43,872 bases of DNA. Source: Dehalococcoides sp. JdFR-54 (GTDB lineage: Bacteria; Chloroflexota; Dehalococcoidia; JdFR-54). Under the pieces are notes generated by a model. That model ran no database searches. It was given only the letters and a program-made list of their open reading frames with translations, and had not been told where the DNA came from. Positions 27,208 to 34,908 of this stretch are shown piece after piece. A program made the position numbers and the translations under genes. The stretch is from positions 1 to 43,872 of the forward strand of contig MTNP01000044.1 of assembly GCA_002011475.1 (NCBI GenBank), read 5' to 3'. Positions within the stretch are counted from its first letter, which is position 1, and the number at the start of each line of letters is the position of its first letter.

Positions 27208-28398
27208 ATGTCACTTATCACTGCCATATCGGCTCGTTTGAGAGGGCTTGGGCACTGGCTCAGCGAGCACGAGTTCGTCATAGTCCTGATCATCCTGGCC
27301 GTCACCCTGGGCATGCATTTCGCCACCCTCACCCAGCCCGGAATTCTCATCGGCGATGAGTCCCATTATGTCAAGGATGCGAGGAGCATCCTACATGGTT
27401 ACGGGATGCAACGCCCCGAACATCCCAGCCTGGCCAAGGTATTCATCGTCTGGGGGATAAGGATGTTCGGCGATAACCCCTGGGGCTGGCGGCTGTTCCC
27501 CATCCTGTTCAGCACCCTGTCCATCCTGCTCTTCTTTCTCATCTGCCGCCGTTTCATCTCGCTGAAATACGCCGCCCTTATGGCCGTGTTCCTATTCGCC
27601 TTCGAAAACATGAGCTTCGTCCAGGGGAGCGTGGCCATGCTGGATGTTTACTCGGTCACCTTCATGCTTCTGGCCTTCTGGCTCTACCTCAGAGGCAACT
27701 ATGCCCCCTCGGCCATAGCCTTGGCGGCGAGCGCCGTGGCCAAGCTGGGGGGCGCTTTCGCCGCCATAGCCATAGGCCTACACTGGCTGATGACCAGAAG
27801 AGGCCAGCGGCTGGGCCTATTGAAGATGTTGCTGATAACGCCGGCGGCCTTTCTGGCGCTGATGCCCTTGACCGACTATGCGGTGTTAGGGGAGTGGCTG
27901 AACCCCATCAGCCGCCTCAAATATATGTTGGGCACGCTGAGCAGCCTCACCTTTGCCCATTACGCCAGCGAGGTTGCCAGCCGGCCCTGGGAATGGGTGA
28001 TCCGGCCCCTGGTCTACTTCCCCTACTGTTACGGCCCGCCTTATATGAGCATGCTCACCGTCACCTTCTGGGCCCTGATAATACCATCTATGCTCTACAT
28101 GTTCTGGCCGGCCATCAAGGGCAGCAACTGGGCCCGGTTCAGCCTGTGCTGGTTTGCCGGCACCTATCTTTCCTACATACCCATGAACCTGATCACGGAC
28201 CGCATCACCTATGTCTTCTACTTCTACCCCACGGTGCCGGCGGTGGCCATGGCCATAGCCTTTGGCCTGGCCCAGCTTCTGGAGCTGGGCCAGGTTCCCG
28301 AGCTGGGCAGGGTGCGCTGGATCCCCCGCATAGTGGTCAGCAGCTACTTGGTGGCCCACCTCGTCATCCTAGGCGTGATCGGCCCCGTCTTCTACTGA
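27208..28398 (+). CDS. Dolichyl-phosphate-mannose--protein mannosyltransferase family (GT39) glycosyltransferase
   Basis: Polytopic membrane enzyme of about 396 residues with at least nine predicted helices. The first outer loop carries the acidic pair D50-E51 in GILIGDESHYV, then RPEHPSLAKVFIVWGIRMFG (in two parts), matching the D-E and HPPLAK motifs of protein O-mannosyltransferases. The C-terminal region has WFAGTYLSYIP and a cluster of aromatic residues. It should transfer a sugar from a polyprenyl-phosphate donor to exported proteins or lipid. The start at 27208 is downstream of its promoter; the earlier in-frame ATG at 27187 lies inside the promoter. Monocistronic. Substrate not determined. 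Confidence 0.85.
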   Translation: MSLITAISARLRGLGHWLSEHEFVIVLIILAVTLGMHFATLTQPGILIGDESHYVKDARSILHGYGMQRPEHPSLAKVFIVWGIRMFGDNPWGWRLFPILFSTLSILLFFLICRRFISLKYAALMAVFLFAFENMSFVQGSVAMLDVYSVTFMLLAFWLYLRGNYAPSAIALAASAVAKLGGAFAAIAIGLHWLMTRRGQRLGLLKMLLITPAAFLALMPLTDYAVLGEWLNPISRLKYMLGTLSSLTFAHYASEVASRPWEWVIRPLVYFPYCYGPPYMSMLTVTFWALIIPSMLYMFWPAIKGSNWARFSLCWFAGTYLSYIPMNLITDRITYVFYFYPTVPAVAMAIAFGLAQLLELGQVPELGRVRWIPRIVVSSYLVAHLVILGVIGPVFY

Positions 28399-28403
28399 GC
28401 TGT

Positions 28404-29294
28404 CTATAGTTGCGCTAGGGCCTGCCTCAAGTCCAGCGGCAGCTCCGAGCTGAATTCCACATACTGGCCGCAGGAGGGCAGCCGAAAGCCCAGCTTGGAG
28501 GCATGGACAAACTGCCGTCCCAGAAAGGGGGCTGCCACCCCGTACACCCTATCCCCCACCACCGGATAGCCGATGGCGGCGAAGTGGACCCTTATCTGAT
28601 GGGTGCGCCCCGTCTCCAAGGTGGCCTCCACCAGGCTATACCTGTCATCGAAATACTTTACCACTCGGTAGCGGGTGCGGGCGGGGCGACCCGTGGAGAC
28701 TACTGCCATCCGCTGGCGGTGGCTGGGGTGGCGCCCGATAGGCGCGTCGATGATGCCCTGCTCCGGATGAAGCCTCCCCCGCACCAGCACCAGGTACTGC
28801 TTCAGCACCTGGCGCCCCTTTATTTGCTGCGCCAGCTTCGACTGGGCAGCATCGTTCTTGGCCACCAATATCAGCCCCGAGGTGTCCCGGTCCAGGCGGT
28901 GCACTATCCCGGGCCTGGCCGTGCCCTTAAGGGACAGGTCGGGGCAGCGGGCCAGGATGGCATTCACCAGGGTATGGGCGGGGTGTCCCGGGGCAGGATG
29001 CACCGTCAGCCCCGGGGGCTTGTCCACCACTAGCAGGTCATGGTCTTCGTAGACGATATTGAGGGGTATAGCCTCGGCCTCCAGGGTGGCGGGGGCTGGG
29101 GCAGGCAAAATGACCCTGACCTCCTCCCCAGGCCTCAGGATATGGCCGGGCTTGACCACCGCCCCGTTGACCGTGACCTGGCCCTGGGCGATGAGGCGCT
29201 GGATATGCGACCGAGATAGTCCCCCGAGCTGGCCGCTCAGATACCTGTCCAAGCGTTCTCCCCCGGGGGCCACAAAGGTCTTACGGGCCTCCAC
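28404..29294 (-). CDS. rluD: RluA/RluD family 23S rRNA pseudouridine synthase
   Basis: About 296 residues with an N-terminal S4 RNA-binding domain (LDRYLSGQLGGLSRSHIQRL, then VTVNGAVVKPG) and a catalytic domain. The conserved catalytic stretch is GIVHRLDRDTSGLILVAK with the essential Asp. GRTHQIRVHFAAIGYPVVGD (one motif) is also typical. The GTG at 29294 begins one base after the lspA stop and has GGGAG upstream; an earlier start at 29330 would overlap lspA. This lspA-rluD pair is found in many bacteria. Specific target positions (RluD versus another RluA member) cannot be told from sequence alone. Confidence 0.92.
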   Translation of the reverse strand: MEARKTFVAPGGERLDRYLSGQLGGLSRSHIQRLIAQGQVTVNGAVVKPGHILRPGEEVRVILPAPAPATLEAEAIPLNIVYEDHDLLVVDKPPGLTVHPAPGHPAHTLVNAILARCPDLSLKGTARPGIVHRLDRDTSGLILVAKNDAAQSKLAQQIKGRQVLKQYLVLVRGRLHPEQGIIDAPIGRHPSHRQRMAVVSTGRPARTRYRVVKYFDDRYSLVEATLETGRTHQIRVHFAAIGYPVVGDRVYGVAAPFLGRQFVHASKLGFRLPSCGQYVEFSSELPLDLRQALAQL

Positions 29295-29295
29295 C

Positions 29296-29790
29296 TCAGG
29301 ATTCTCCCTGCCTGGGGGTCCGGCCCTCAACCCAGGCCAAGCGGAGCAGGATATAGACCAGGATTATAACCCCTACCACGATGGCGGAGTCAGCCACATT
29401 GAATACCGGCCAGTAGACGAAGTCGATGAAATCGGTCACCCAGCCGAACCGGATGCGGTCGATGAGATTGCCCAGGGCTCCCCCCAGCACCAGCCCCAGC
29501 CCCACCCGGGCCAGCCAGCTGCCGAAGAAACGATAGCGGTAATAAAGAAATAGCGCCACCGCCACCACTGCCACCGAGACCACGATGAGAAACACCTGGT
29601 TGGTGAGCAGGCCGAAGGCGGAGCCCGCATTCTGAACATAGGTGAGCCGGGGCAGTCCATCCCCGGGGATGGACTGCCCCGGCATAAGGCTTGTCCTCAC
29701 CCAGAGCTTGGTGAGCTGGTCAATGATGAGCAGCCCCGTGGCCGCCACAGGCAGGATCAGCTCCCAACCCCATTTCCTGGCCAATGGCAT
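29296..29790 (-). CDS. lspA: Lipoprotein signal peptidase (signal peptidase II)
   Basis: Cleaves signal peptides from diacylglyceryl-prolipoproteins in the membrane. 164 residues with four membrane helices. The catalytic aspartates are in GNLIDRIRFGWVTDFID and FNVADSAI; LLIIDQLTKLWV and NAGSAFGLL are the other family blocks. It comes nine bases after the DUF72 gene and directly before rluD. Promoter is probably that of the DUF72 gene. Confidence 0.97.
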   Translation of the reverse strand: MPLARKWGWELILPVAATGLLIIDQLTKLWVRTSLMPGQSIPGDGLPRLTYVQNAGSAFGLLTNQVFLIVVSVAVVAVALFLYYRYRFFGSWLARVGLGLVLGGALGNLIDRIRFGWVTDFIDFVYWPVFNVADSAIVVGVIILVYILLRLAWVEGRTPRQGES

Positions 29791-29799
29791 GATCCTCTA

Positions 29800-30567
29800 T
29801 CAGTCGAGCAGGGTTCTCAACTGGCGGATGGTGGTCACCGCCTGGCCCCGCCAATGATTATTGGCGAAGACAAAGGTCTTCTCCGCCACTATATCCAGGT
29901 GACGAACCTTGGGCACCCACTCAGCCAGCTCCTCCGCCGAGTAACTATAGTCGTACCGTTCCCAGGCGTGCTCGTGTTGCCACCACTTGGCGGCATTGCG
30001 ACCGTGGAAGCGGACATAGGCTATCCTGGAGGTGGCCCGGGCCAGGGGAGGCAGCAGGTTGGGCAGGCGGGGCTCGTCCACACAGCAAAAGCCCACATCG
30101 TGCTCAGCCAGCCAGGAAAAGACCTCCTCTCGCAGCCAGCGGGCATTGCGAAACTCGATGACCAGGGGCAAGTCCGCCAGCCGCTGGTGGAAGGAGCGAA
30201 GGTAATCCCAATTGGGAGGGGTGGGCCCGAAGCTATACGGGAACTGGGCCAGGACACAGCCCAGCTTGGCCTCGGCTATGAGCGGCTCCAGGACGGAGCG
30301 AAAGGAGCGGAAAAGCTCGGCATGGCCCTCCCGCTGGTGCGTCAGCCCCTGGTAAGCCTTCACGGCAAACAGAAAGCCTGCCCCCGTCTTTCGGGCTAAT
30401 TGCTCCAGGGTGGCCGGGCGGGGCAGGGCATAATAGGTAGAGTTGATCTCGCAGGCATTGAACTCCCGGGCATAATAGGCCAGCCAGTCCCGCTTGGGCA
30501 GCCCCGGGGGGTAAAGGGGGCCTACCCAGTCCTCATAGCTGAAGCCAGAGGTGCCCAGATAGATCAC
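29800..30567 (-). CDS. DUF72 family protein (YecE-like)
   Basis: A 255-residue TIM-barrel-like protein of unknown activity. It shows the family's hallmark opening GTSGFSYEDWVGPLYP, then FNACEINSTYYALP, FLFAVKAYQGLTHQR, VIEFRNARWL, CCVDEPRLPNLLPP and the distinctive end YVRFHGRNAAKWW plus VFANNHWRGQA. DUF72 proteins lack an assigned reaction. The start is a GTG just six bases after a good promoter's -10 box. First gene of the DUF72-lspA-rluD unit. Confidence 0.9.
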   Translation of the reverse strand: MIYLGTSGFSYEDWVGPLYPPGLPKRDWLAYYAREFNACEINSTYYALPRPATLEQLARKTGAGFLFAVKAYQGLTHQREGHAELFRSFRSVLEPLIAEAKLGCVLAQFPYSFGPTPPNWDYLRSFHQRLADLPLVIEFRNARWLREEVFSWLAEHDVGFCCVDEPRLPNLLPPLARATSRIAYVRFHGRNAAKWWQHEHAWERYDYSYSAEELAEWVPKVRHLDIVAEKTFVFANNHWRGQAVTTIRQLRTLLD

Positions 30568-30573
30568 GCCCTG

Positions 30574-30602
30574 AGAATAGCATATTTCCCTTGAGCCGAC
30601 AA
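30574..30602 (-). promoter_or_regulatory. Leaderless promoter of the DUF72-lspA-rluD unit
   Basis: TTGTCG (30602-30597), 17 bases, TATTCT (30579-30574) with a TGC extension. The GTG start codon begins six bases after the -10 box, so the mRNA should begin at or beside it. Confidence 0.65.
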
Positions 30603-30650
30603 GCCGCCATTAAACCCGGGGAAAAACGCAATCTTTCAGCGGTGCCCCCA

Positions 30651-30679
30651 TTGTCACCAGGCGGCCCAGGGGTTAGAAT
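30651..30679 (+). promoter_or_regulatory. Leaderless promoter of the DUF123 gene
   Basis: TTGTCA (30651-30656), 17 bases, TAGAAT (30674-30679). Each differs from consensus at one base. The ATG at 30686 lies six bases after the -10, and no ribosome site exists. Confidence 0.7.
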
Positions 30680-30685
30680 GCGGGT

Positions 30686-31141
30686 ATGGAGCAAGGCGGC
30701 ACCTATGCCCTGGTCCTCACCGTGGAGAGCGATGTCTATCTCCAGATAGGCAAGCTGGGTGCTTATCGTTTTCCACCAGGCTATTATGTCTACGTGGGCA
30801 GCGCCCTGGGCGGCCTCGCTGCCAGGCTGAGACGACATCTCCGCACTGAGAAAAGGCCGCGCTGGCATATAGACTACCTGCTCGAGCGGGCTACCTTGGT
30901 CGAAGTATGGTATGCCCTGGGGCAAGACAGGCTGGAATGCGTGTGGAACGGGTTAGTGGGCGCTCTGCCGGGAGGGGCATGCCCCATCCCCGGCTTTGGC
31001 GCCTCCGACTGCCGCTGTCGCTGCCACCTCACCCACTTCCCTTCACCCCCGCCCCTCCACCTTTTTGAAGGGAGGCTGAAGGAGATAGGAACCACCGCCA
31101 TCAGGGTTTCAGCGAGGCCATCTCTCCAGACCTTGACCTAA
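30686..31141 (+). CDS. DUF123 / GIY-YIG-like nuclease family protein
   Basis: About 151 residues. The pattern GTYALVLTVESD, IGKLGAYRFPPGYYVYVGSALGG, LAARLRRHLR, KRPRWHIDYLLE (segments) is that of DUF123, a GIY-YIG-related domain with GYYVYVGSA in place of the nuclease motif. The C-terminal part has a cysteine-rich FGASDCRCRCHLTHF typical of this family. Activity not established. Divergent from the DUF72 gene with 118 bases between the start codons and separate leaderless promoters. Confidence 0.85.
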   Translation: MEQGGTYALVLTVESDVYLQIGKLGAYRFPPGYYVYVGSALGGLAARLRRHLRTEKRPRWHIDYLLERATLVEVWYALGQDRLECVWNGLVGALPGGACPIPGFGASDCRCRCHLTHFPSPPPLHLFEGRLKEIGTTAIRVSARPSLQTLT

Positions 31142-31165
31142 ACGCTATTATCCTATGAGGTGCAT

Positions 31166-31194
31166 TTGAAAAAGTGGCTCCGAAGAAATAGAAT
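31166..31194 (+). promoter_or_regulatory. Promoter of the second GSA-aminotransferase-like gene
   Basis: TTGAAA (31166-31171), 17 bases, TAGAAT (31189-31194). The start of transcription would be near 31201, directly before the hairpin leader. Confidence 0.7.
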
Positions 31195-31205
31195 TCCAGA
31201 GCCGA

Positions 31206-31251
31206 GATGAGGCTGCCAGCCGCGTGACTTATCCCGGCGGGAAGCCTCATC
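31206..31251 (+). promoter_or_regulatory. Structured 5' leader hairpin
   Basis: GATGAGGCT (31206-31214) pairs perfectly with AGCCTCATC (31243-31251); GCCG/CGGC can pair inside. It begins about five bases from the predicted transcript 5' end and ends just before the GAAGGAGG ribosome site. It could be a small regulatory RNA element or protein-binding site; it matches no riboswitch I recognise. Confidence 0.5.
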
Positions 31252-31270
31252 GTGGAAGGAGGTTGAGAAT

Positions 31271-32617
31271 ATGTCCCGAGAAAAATTGTTGGCGGAAATC
31301 ACCAAAAAATATGAACAGGCCTATGAGAGAAGGACCTCTAAGTCGCGAGCCATTTTGGAGAGGGCGAGGAGGTATATGCCCGGAGGGGATACCCGTATCT
31401 CCATCTGGTTCCAGCCCTATCCCATCTGGATCGACAAGGCGCAAGGCTGCAGATTCACCGATGTGGACGGCCACGAGTATATCGATTTCCACAACTGCTA
31501 CACGACGATGATCCTGGGCCACGCCAATCCCAAGGTCGTGGACGCAGTCAGGGAGCAGGCGGCCAGGGGCACGGCCCTGGGCGCTCTGATACCCACGGTG
31601 GTGCGATGGGCCGAACTCATATGCGATATGGTGGAATCCGTTGACAAAGTCAGGTTCACCAACTCGGGCTCGGAAGCGGTGATGATGGCCCTGCGCGTGG
31701 CCAGAGGCTTTACGGGCAAGGACATGATCTTGAAGACGGACGGCTGCTACCATGGAAGCTATGACCCCGTGGTTTACCCCTCCGACGCCACCGGCATACC
31801 CAGGAGCGCCCAGGGCGATTCCCTCATCGTTCCCTACAATGATAAAGCAGCGGCGGAGAAGGCCATTGTCGAGAACAGGGACAGGCTGGCTGCGGTCATT
31901 GTCGAGGGGGCCATGGGCGCTACAGGCATGATTCCGCCCCGGGATGGCTACCTCGAGTTCCTGCGGGAGGTTACCGCCGAGAACGGGGTGCTTTTCATCC
32001 TGGACGAGGTGATAAGCCTGAGACTGGCTATAGGCGGCATCCAGCGCATATACGGGGTCAGGCCCGACCTTACCATCATGGCCAAGATCATAGGCGGGGG
32101 CTATCCAGTAGGCGCTGTCGGTGGCCGTGAGGACATCATGCAACTGTTTTCCCCCGAGGCACGCAAGGTCTTCCATGCCGGAACCCTCAATGCCAACCCG
32201 ATTACAGCCACCGCCGGCGTAGCTACCCTGGAGCAACTTACTGCTGAGGAGATAGAAAGGATCAACGGGCTGGGCCAATCCTTCGCCGAGGGGGTGCGTG
32301 CCATCTTCGCTAGGCTAAACATCAAGGGGCAGGTAACCGGGATTGGCTCGCTACAGAACATCCACTTCAGCGACAAGCCGGTGGTGGACGGCAAGTCGGC
32401 GCAGGAGGCCAACAAGGACCTGCTACACCTGTTCTACCTGGCCATGCTGGAGAGGGGCATATTCTCAGCAGCCAGGGGGCTGTATGCCATGTCCACCCCG
32501 ATGACCCAGAAGGAGGTGGATACGGCGGTGAGGGCCGTTGAGGATGTCATCACCGAGCTCAAGCCCGTCATCGAAGATATCTGGCCTGAACTGGTCGGTC
32601 AGCCGGCGATGGTTTGA
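31271..32617 (+). CDS. Class III aminotransferase, glutamate-1-semialdehyde-aminomutase-like
   Basis: 448-residue PLP enzyme related to HemL. It has RARRYMPGGDTR at the start, FTNSGSEAVMMALRVARGF, GCYHGSYD, FILDEVISLRLA and the Schiff-base lysine K272 in IMAKIIGGGYPVGAVGG. The DEV-loop reads ISLRLAIGG where true HemL has [10 protein letters not shown], so substrate binding differs. Because hemL is already next to hemB at 189-1490, this copy more likely handles another amino or keto acid. It stands alone behind a strong promoter and structured leader, with AAGGAGG before the ATG, and converges on the radical SAM gene. Confidence 0.88.
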   Translation: MSREKLLAEITKKYEQAYERRTSKSRAILERARRYMPGGDTRISIWFQPYPIWIDKAQGCRFTDVDGHEYIDFHNCYTTMILGHANPKVVDAVREQAARGTALGALIPTVVRWAELICDMVESVDKVRFTNSGSEAVMMALRVARGFTGKDMILKTDGCYHGSYDPVVYPSDATGIPRSAQGDSLIVPYNDKAAAEKAIVENRDRLAAVIVEGAMGATGMIPPRDGYLEFLREVTAENGVLFILDEVISLRLAIGGIQRIYGVRPDLTIMAKIIGGGYPVGAVGGREDIMQLFSPEARKVFHAGTLNANPITATAGVATLEQLTAEEIERINGLGQSFAEGVRAIFARLNIKGQVTGIGSLQNIHFSDKPVVDGKSAQEANKDLLHLFYLAMLERGIFSAARGLYAMSTPMTQKEVDTAVRAVEDVITELKPVIEDIWPELVGQPAMV

Positions 32618-32633
32618 CCCCTCCAGGCCACGC

Positions 32634-34160
32634 CTAGGGATTCGTCTCCCCGACAATCTGGCGGCACGTCGCCACCAGGGTCTTATTGTAGCCGTCCACC
32701 ACCTTGCGGAAGTGGAATCCATATCCGGCAAACGCCATCGATAGGGCTAAAGAGCGGGGATACTTCAGCAAGGTGGTGAAAAGAAGCCGCCAGAAATACC
32801 TCCTCCCTCTGTGCTTAATCCCTAGAAACCATATAAATTTGATAAAGCCGGTGAGAACATAGAGGCTAGGTCGAAACGCCTTCCTGCGTTTCGGTTTGTA
32901 CTCCTTCAGAAACACCTTGATCCGCTCATAATATTGTTTGGGCGAATAGATGGTATTGATCACCCGGCGATAACCATTGACCAGCGTTTCGTAATTCATC
33001 TTGGGAATGAAGTTGATGGAGGCGTTGTCGCCGAATATATCCGTGTGCAGCAGGCGGTTCTCCCTTTTTAGGCGCTGGTATAATTTGGTGCCTCGAGGCG
33101 CATTCAGCAAAGAGACCATTGCCGTTACGATCCCACTATTCTGAATAAAATTGATTTGCCTCTCAAAAATGGAGGGGGGATCATTATCAAAGCCAACAAT
33201 AAAGCCACCCTGCACCTGTAGGCCGTGGTTCTGAATCTTCTTGACCGAGGCTATCAAATCGCGATTCTGGTTGTGACGCTTGCCGCATTCTGATAGACTG
33301 TTCTCATCCGGGGTCTCGATGCCCACGAATACCGTGTCAAACCCCGCCCTGACCATCAGTTGCATCAGCTCTTCATCATCCGCCAGATTTATAGAGGCCT
33401 CCGTAAAGAAGGAAAAGGGATGTTTTTTCTCCTCCATCCAGCCAATCAGTGCCGGCAGAATTTCCGTCTTGAGTTTCTTCTTGTTCCCTATGAAATTGTC
33501 GTCAACGACGAATACGCCCCCCCGCCACCCCTGGCGGTACAATGCTTCCAGCTCTGCCAATAGCTGACCTCTGTCTTTGGTTCGTGGCCTATGTCCATTG
33601 AGGACGATGATATCGCAAAACTCGCAGTCGAAAGGGCAGCCCCGGGAGTACTGAACACTCATCGTAGCATACTTTTTCAGGTCGATAAGCTCCCAGAGCG
33701 GGGCGGGGGTCCCCGTTATGTCCGGCCATTCATCGCTGGTGTAAACATGCTTGGCGCGCCCATTCTCCAAGTCGTGCAAAAAGGCTGGGAGCGTGGCTTC
33801 GGCCTCGTTGAGCACAAAGTGGTCCACGCCCTCAAATTGATCATATCCGGTGGTAAATAGAGGGCCGCCGGCCACAACCTTGACCTTTAATCGGTTACAC
33901 CTCCTGATGACATTCTCCACCGCCTCTTTCTGTATAGACATAGCGCTAACGAACACGTAATCAGCCCACTTAAGGTCTCCATCGGTCAGGGTTTGGACAT
34001 TCATATCTATGAGCTTCTTCTGCCACTCCCGAGGAAGCATGGCCGCCACGGTTAACAGGCCGAGGGGCGGGAAGGCCGCCTTTTTGGAGATGAATCTCAG
34101 GGCATGTCTGAAGCTCCAGAAGGTATCCGGATACCGGGGATAAACGAGCAGGATTTTCAC
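32634..34160 (-). CDS. B12-binding radical SAM protein (HpnP-like, DUF4070 type)
   Basis: 508 residues. The first 130 form a Rossmann-type B12-binding domain (KILLVYPRYPDTFWSFRHAL, KKAAFPPLGLLTVAAMLP), without a DxHxxG motif. The radical SAM core has the C175-x3-C179-x2-C182 triad (RGCPFDCEFC) that holds the 4Fe-4S cluster, then DDNFIGNKK and GFIVGFDNDPPSIFERQINF. The C-terminus matches the DUF4070 region of HpnP-type methylases. Such enzymes transfer methyl groups or rearrange unactivated carbons; 2-methylhopanoid synthase HpnP is one member, but the substrate here is open. GTG start with AAGGAGG. It follows the CoA transferase pair (54 bases). Confidence 0.88.
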   Translation of the reverse strand: MKILLVYPRYPDTFWSFRHALRFISKKAAFPPLGLLTVAAMLPREWQKKLIDMNVQTLTDGDLKWADYVFVSAMSIQKEAVENVIRRCNRLKVKVVAGGPLFTTGYDQFEGVDHFVLNEAEATLPAFLHDLENGRAKHVYTSDEWPDITGTPAPLWELIDLKKYATMSVQYSRGCPFDCEFCDIIVLNGHRPRTKDRGQLLAELEALYRQGWRGGVFVVDDNFIGNKKKLKTEILPALIGWMEEKKHPFSFFTEASINLADDEELMQLMVRAGFDTVFVGIETPDENSLSECGKRHNQNRDLIASVKKIQNHGLQVQGGFIVGFDNDPPSIFERQINFIQNSGIVTAMVSLLNAPRGTKLYQRLKRENRLLHTDIFGDNASINFIPKMNYETLVNGYRRVINTIYSPKQYYERIKVFLKEYKPKRRKAFRPSLYVLTGFIKFIWFLGIKHRGRRYFWRLLFTTLLKYPRSLALSMAFAGYGFHFRKVVDGYNKTLVATCRQIVGETNP

Positions 34161-34214
34161 ATTGGCCTCCTTACCATATTTTTGGCCACTCGGTCTCGAT
34201 CCCCAAATGGCAAG

Positions 34215-34898
34215 CTAAAAGGAAATCTCCTTTAGGTCGGGGGGAATTATCAGTCTGGGCTCCGTCAGCGCCTGCACCTCCTCCGCCGTCCAGCCCGGGG
34301 CATGCTCCCGGAGCACCAGCCCCTCCCTGGTCACCTCTATGACCGCTATATCGGTTACTATCAGGTCGACGCACTCCTTGGCCGTGAGGGGATAGTTGCA
34401 CTCCTTGAGGATGCGCAGCTCGCCGTTCTTGGTGACGTGCTCCATGGCCGCGATGACCTTCTTGGCCCCCACCGCCAGGTCCATGCCGCCCCCGATGTTG
34501 CCCACCCCTCGGGCCGGGAACAGCCAGTTGGCTAGGTCGCCCTTCTCCGAGACCTGGAGGGCCCCCAGCACCGTGAGGTCGATATGCCCGCCCCGGATCA
34601 TGCCGAAGGAGTCGGCGTGGTGGAAAAAGCACATCCCGGGCAAGGGCGTTATATACTGCCCCCCAGCGTTGATCAGGTCCACATCTGCCTTCTCCGCCAC
34701 CTCGTCAGCGGTGACCACCGGCCCGAAGCCCAGGGCCCCGTTCTGGGTATGGAAGATTATGGTCATGCCCTCGGGGATATAGCTGGAGACCAGGGTGGGG
34801 ATGCCGATGCCCAGGTTGACCACGGCACCATCGAATAGCTCCTGGCTGATGCGCATGGCCATCAGCTCTCTGGTGAGTTTCCCCTTCGTCGGGCCCAT
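34215..34898 (-). CDS. 3-oxoacid CoA-transferase-type subunit B, with Gln at the catalytic Glu position
   Basis: 227 residues of the class I CoA transferase beta family. ISQELFDGAVVNLGIGIPTLV and YIPEGMTIIFHTQNGALGFGP (read in two parts) correspond to the usual segment ending SENGILGxGP, in which the Glu is the covalent acyl-CoA nucleophile; here it is Gln52 (codon CAG at 34745-34743). Other motifs, INAGGQYITPLPG, GMIRGGHIDLTVLGALQVS and NIGGGMDLAVGAKKVI, look normal. It pairs with subunit A 10 bases upstream. Activity, or loss of it, is not predictable. Confidence 0.9.
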   Translation of the reverse strand: MGPTKGKLTRELMAMRISQELFDGAVVNLGIGIPTLVSSYIPEGMTIIFHTQNGALGFGPVVTADEVAEKADVDLINAGGQYITPLPGMCFFHHADSFGMIRGGHIDLTVLGALQVSEKGDLANWLFPARGVGNIGGGMDLAVGAKKVIAAMEHVTKNGELRILKECNYPLTAKECVDLIVTDIAVIEVTREGLVLREHAPGWTAEEVQALTEPRLIIPPDLKEISF

Positions 34899-34908
34899 CT
34901 TGTGCCTC

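Noticed and set aside
34171-34632. Minus-strand frame inside CoA transferase B
   Set aside because: Alternate frame of a certain gene, low-complexity Gly/Arg/His product.
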